From NCBI GenBank assembly GCA_018058445.1, contig JAGOZY010000047.1, positions 1 to 7,431 of the forward strand: DNA of 7,431 nt. The letters run 5' to 3'. Source of the stretch: Negativicutes bacterium. GTDB taxonomy: Bacteria > Bacillota > Negativicutes > JAGOZY01. Under the pieces are notes generated by a model. It was not told the DNA's origin and made no database searches. It saw only the letters and a program-made list of their open reading frames with translations. Position numbers and translations under genes: made by a program. Shown piece by piece: positions 4,389 to 7,431 of the stretch. Numbering within the stretch: the first letter of the stretch is position 1; the number at the start of each line of letters is the position of its first letter.

Positions 4389-7300
4389 ATGTTCAAACCT
4401 GTGTCGGTAGGTAAGCGTACCCGTTATAGTTACGGAAAGATTCATGAAGTCTTGGGGGTTCCGAATCTAATTGAAACCCAGAAAAGCTCTTATGAATGGT
4501 TTTTGCGAGAGGGATTAAAAGAGATTTTTAAAGACATCTCTCCAATCCAAGATTTTACCGGCAATTTGATACTTTCTTTAGAAGATTTTACACTTGGCGA
4601 GCCGAAGTATTCGGTGGATCAATGTAAAGATCGAGACGTTACCTATGCGGCTCCTATGCGAGTAACCGTTCGTCTTGTCAATCGGGAAAGCGGTGAAATT
4701 GAAGAATCGGAAATCTTTATGGGCGATTTTCCTCTGATGACGGAAAATGGAACCTTTATCATTAATGGAGCGGAGCGGGTTATTGTTAGCCAGCTGGTAC
4801 GTTCTCCTGGTGCTTACTACGAAGAGAATTTAGATACTTCGGGTAAAAAACTATATAATGCGACAATCATTCCAAATCGCGGAGCATGGCTTGAGCTCGA
4901 AACTGATTCTAATGGAGTGATTTTTGTTCGTGTGGATCGGACTCGTAAGATTCCGGCAACAGTGCTTGTGCGCGCTATGGGTTATGAAAGCTATGATTCC
5001 ATCGTTGATTTATTCGGTGAAAATCAGGCTATTTTGGCGACCCTTGAAAAAGACAGTACAAATACCCGTGACGAAGCGCTCGTTGAAATCTATAAAAGAC
5101 TTCGTCCAGGCGAGCCTCCTACAGTAGAAAATGCGGAGCAATTGATTTATTCGTTGTTCTTTGATTCGAAGCGTTATGATCTAGCGCGGGTTGGTCGTTA
5201 TAAATTGATGAAAAAATTAGGCTGGCAGCGTCGTCTGTTGGGTAAAACGCTTGCGGAGCCATTTGTAAATCCTGAGACTGGAAAAGTGCTTGCTAAAGCG
5301 GGTGTAACCCTTGACGAAGCTACTTTGCGTTCTTGGGCTGAGAAAGAAATGTTCTCTACAACGGAAGCGGTTACCGCTGTCGTCTTTAAACCAGATACAG
5401 AAGAGCATGTCACGATGGTAATGGTTCCGACTCTACCTTATACGAATCGTACGATTACAAAAGAAGATGTCTTTGCAGCGATCAGCTACTTGCTGAATCT
5501 AACCCAAGGAATCGGTATGGTCGATGATATCGATCATCTTGGAAATCGTCGACTCCGCTCGGTAGGAGAGCTACTCCAAAACCAATTCCGTATTGGCTTG
5601 TCCCGTATGGAACGGGTTGTTCGTGAGCGAATGACGATCCAAGATACAGCTGCGATTTCTCCGAATCAGTTGATTAATATTCGTCCGGTTGTCGCGGCGA
5701 TTAAAGAGTTCTTTGGTTCAAGCCAATTGTCTCAGTTTATGGATCAGACCAATCCGCTAGCGGAATTGACTCATAAACGACGTCTAAGCGCTTTGGGACC
5801 TGGTGGATTGAGCCGAGAACGTGCGGGCTTTGAAGTTCGAGACGTTCATCATTCTCACTATGGTCGTATGTGTCCGATTGAAACGCCAGAGGGACCCAAT
5901 ATTGGTCTGATTGGCTCTCTTTCCACGTATGCACAAGTGAACCAATTTGGTTTCATCGAAACTCCTTATCGCCGAGTTCGTAAGGAAAAAGATGCTAAAT
6001 CTGGTGAGGTGCTTGTTCGTGTTTCAGAAGAAGTCATTTATTTGACGGCGGATGATGAAGAAGAAATGGTTGTCGCTCAGGCGAATGAGCCACTGGGTGA
6101 AGATGGTCAATTCCTCGATCCGACGATCACAGTTCGATATAAAGATGAAACCCTAGAAACAGATCCAGCAAAAGTTGACTATATGGACGTTTCGCCGAAG
6201 CAGGTAGTTTCGATTGCGACTGCATTGATTCCTTTTCTTGAGCATGATGATGCGAACCGTGCCTTGATGGGTGCGAATATGCAGCGTCAGGCAGTACCTC
6301 TTTTACGTACTCAAGCTCCTGTGATTGGAACAGGGATGGAATATAAAGTAGCTTGTGATTCTGGCGTAGTTATTTTGGCGCGCCACGCAGGTACGGTTGA
6401 AAAAGTAACTGGCAGAGAAATTCAGGTTCGGACCGATGAAGGTAAATTGGATAGCTACCGGATGATGAAATTCATTCGGTCTAACCAAGGAACTTGTATC
6501 AATCAAAAGCCGATCGTCTTTAAAGGCGAGCGTGTAGAGGCTGCTCAGGTACTTGCTGATGGTCCTTCGACGGATCAGGGCGAACTGGCTTTAGGCTATA
6601 ACGTTCTTGTCGCATTTATGCCATGGGAAGGTTATAACTACGAAGATGCGATTCTTCTAAGCGAAGATTTAGTCAAAGAAGATGTGTTTACCTCTCTTCA
6701 TATTGAAGAGTACGAATGCGAATCTCGAACGACTAAATTAGGTGAAGAAGAGATTACTCGCGATATTCCAAACGTATCGGAAGATGGTCTGAAAGATCTG
6801 GACGATCGTGGAATTATCCGTATTGGTGCTGAGGTCCGAACTGGTGATATTCTGATCGGTAAAGTAACGCCTAAAGGTGAGACTGAGCTGACTGCAGAAG
6901 AGCGACTGCTGCGAGCAATCTTCGGCGAAAAAGCCCGCGAAGTCCGTGATACCTCTTTGCGAGTACCTCATGGTGAGGGTGGAAAAGTAGTAGATGTAAA
7001 AGTCTTTAATCGTAAAAACGGGGATGAGCTTCCACCGGGTGTGAATGAACTCGTTCGTGTATATATTGCTCAAAAACGTAAAATCTCTGTCGGGGATAAA
7101 ATGGCTGGACGACATGGTAATAAAGGGGTTGTATCCCGAATTTTACCACGTGAAGACATGCCTTTCCTTGATGATGGACGTCCGGTACAAATCGTCCTCA
7201 ATCCGCTCGGCGTTCCTTCTCGTATGAATATCGGTCAGGTGCTTGAAACTCATCTTGGATGGGCGGCGAATGCACTGGGGATGAAGCTGCGTGAAGGCAG

Positions 7301-7431
7301 TAAGGAAGTAATTGAAAAGCTAGTTGAAAGTGGCTACGATATGAAAGCCTATGGAGCGCCTAAGCCTGACAAAGCTGGCGTTTATATGGCAACTCCAGTC
7401 TTTGATGGCGCTTTAGAAAACGAACTCTTCG
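4389..7431 (+). CDS. rpoB: DNA-directed RNA polymerase beta subunit, N-terminal ~1014 residues (3' end outside window)
   Basis: RpoB is one of the two large catalytic subunits of RNA polymerase. The frame is open from ATG 4389 (GAGGTGA 8 nt upstream) to the window end with no stop or frameshift; 1014 codons are visible of a usual 1150-1250. Landmarks are [37 protein letters not shown] (fork and protrusion), [21 protein letters not shown], the rifampicin pocket (residues 443-469, [16 protein letters not shown] then [14 protein letters not shown]), [29 protein letters not shown] (E752/D753) and [11 protein letters not shown]904 and K912 align with E. coli K1065 and K1073. Rifampicin-pocket residues Q446, D452, H462 and S467 are wild type, so sensitivity is expected. 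The large E. coli insertions SI1 and SI2 are absent. A segment of about 30 residues near 966-999 is longer than in B. subtilis. rpoC presumably follows. Confidence 0.98.
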   Translation, partial: MFKPVSVGKRTRYSYGKIHEVLGVPNLIETQKSSYEWFLREGLKEIFKDISPIQDFTGNLILSLEDFTLGEPKYSVDQCKDRDVTYAAPMRVTVRLVNRESGEIEESEIFMGDFPLMTENGTFIINGAERVIVSQLVRSPGAYYEENLDTSGKKLYNATIIPNRGAWLELETDSNGVIFVRVDRTRKIPATVLVRAMGYESYDSIVDLFGENQAILATLEKDSTNTRDEALVEIYKRLRPGEPPTVENAEQLIYSLFFDSKRYDLARVGRYKLMKKLGWQRRLLGKTLAEPFVNPETGKVLAKAGVTLDEATLRSWAEKEMFSTTEAVTAVVFKPDTEEHVTMVMVPTLPYTNRTITKEDVFAAISYLLNLTQGIGMVDDIDHLGNRRLRSVGELLQNQFRIGLSRMERVVRERMTIQDTAAISPNQLINIRPVVAAIKEFFGSSQLSQFMDQTNPLAELTHKRRLSALGPGGLSRERAGFEVRDVHHSHYGRMCPIETPEGPNIGLIGSLSTYAQVNQFGFIETPYRRVRKEKDAKSGEVLVRVSEEVIYLTADDEEEMVVAQANEPLGEDGQFLDPTITVRYKDETLETDPAKVDYMDVSPKQVVSIATALIPFLEHDDANRALMGANMQRQAVPLLRTQAPVIGTGMEYKVACDSGVVILARHAGTVEKVTGREIQVRTDEGKLDSYRMMKFIRSNQGTCINQKPIVFKGERVEAAQVLADGPSTDQGELALGYNVLVAFMPWEGYNYEDAILLSEDLVKEDVFTSLHIEEYECESRTTKLGEEEITRDIPNVSEDGLKDLDDRGIIRIGAEVRTGDILIGKVTPKGETELTAEERLLRAIFGEKAREVRDTSLRVPHGEGGKVVDVKVFNRKNGDELPPGVNELVRVYIAQKRKISVGDKMAGRHGNKGVVSRILPREDMPFLDDGRPVQIVLNPLGVPSRMNIGQVLETHLGWAANALGMKLREGSKEVIEKLVESGYDMKAYGAPKPDKAGVYMATPVFDGALENELF

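Noticed and set aside
5715..5795. Rifampicin-resistance changes in the RpoB pocket
   Set aside because: All key positions (Q446, D452, H462, S467 and neighbours) carry the usual sensitive residues.
4389..7431. Frameshift or stop within rpoB
   Set aside because: I translated the whole frame. It is continuous and matches RpoB throughout; shorter frames on either strand here are shadows.

Overview
This window is a stretch of a bacterial chromosome carrying the classic EF-Tu / SecE-NusG / L11-L1-L10-L12 / RNA polymerase beta locus. The proteins look like Bacillota (Firmicutes): a 49-residue L33 with four zinc-type cysteines, a Gram-positive style NusG, a Firmicutes-type L10 attenuation leader, strong AGGAGG ribosome binding sites and sigma-A-like promoters. 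The gene order argues for a Clostridia- or Negativicutes-like lineage rather than a Bacillus-like one. tuf lies directly upstream of rpmG, and no methyltransferase gene (ybxB/rsmC type) sits between rplL and rpoB. Base composition is moderate, and no gene stands out as foreign. The genus cannot be named from this sequence alone.

Layout, all on the + strand. (1) 1-626 is the 3' half of tuf, closed by a strong intrinsic terminator (639-673). (2) A promoter at 689-717 (TTGACA, 17 bp spacer, TAGAGT with an extended TG) starts the operon rpmG (770-919), secE (955-1167), nusG (1192-1722), rplK (1822-2247), rplA (2304-3008). Two look-alike hairpins, one just before rplK (1767-1795) and one just before rplA (2260-2287), resemble ribosomal protein L1 binding sites. 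(3) 3009-3187 is an L10 leader. Here I can trace an L10-binding fold, an antiterminator and a terminator that exclude one another. It controls rplJ (3188-3712) and rplL (3755-4123). (4) A second strong terminator (4136-4163) ends this unit. A separate promoter (4211-4239) and a leader of about 140 nt precede rpoB (4389 to the window end), whose first 1014 codons are intact.

Together the genes supply translation elongation (EF-Tu, the L10/L12 stalk and the L11/L1 parts of the large subunit), protein export (SecE) and transcription (NusG, RpoB). Control appears layered: initiation at two promoters, probable L1 feedback on rplK and rplA, L10 feedback attenuation on rplJL, and a terminator plus new promoter separating rpoB from the ribosomal protein genes.

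I found no mobile element, CRISPR array, tRNA or rRNA gene, and no unknown protein-coding gene. The points most worth a second look are regulatory RNA details (twin L1-like sites, an A.C mismatch in the L10 leader, the rpoB leader) and two protein features: an L10 tail that predicts three L12 dimers, and an extra segment of about 30 residues in RpoB.
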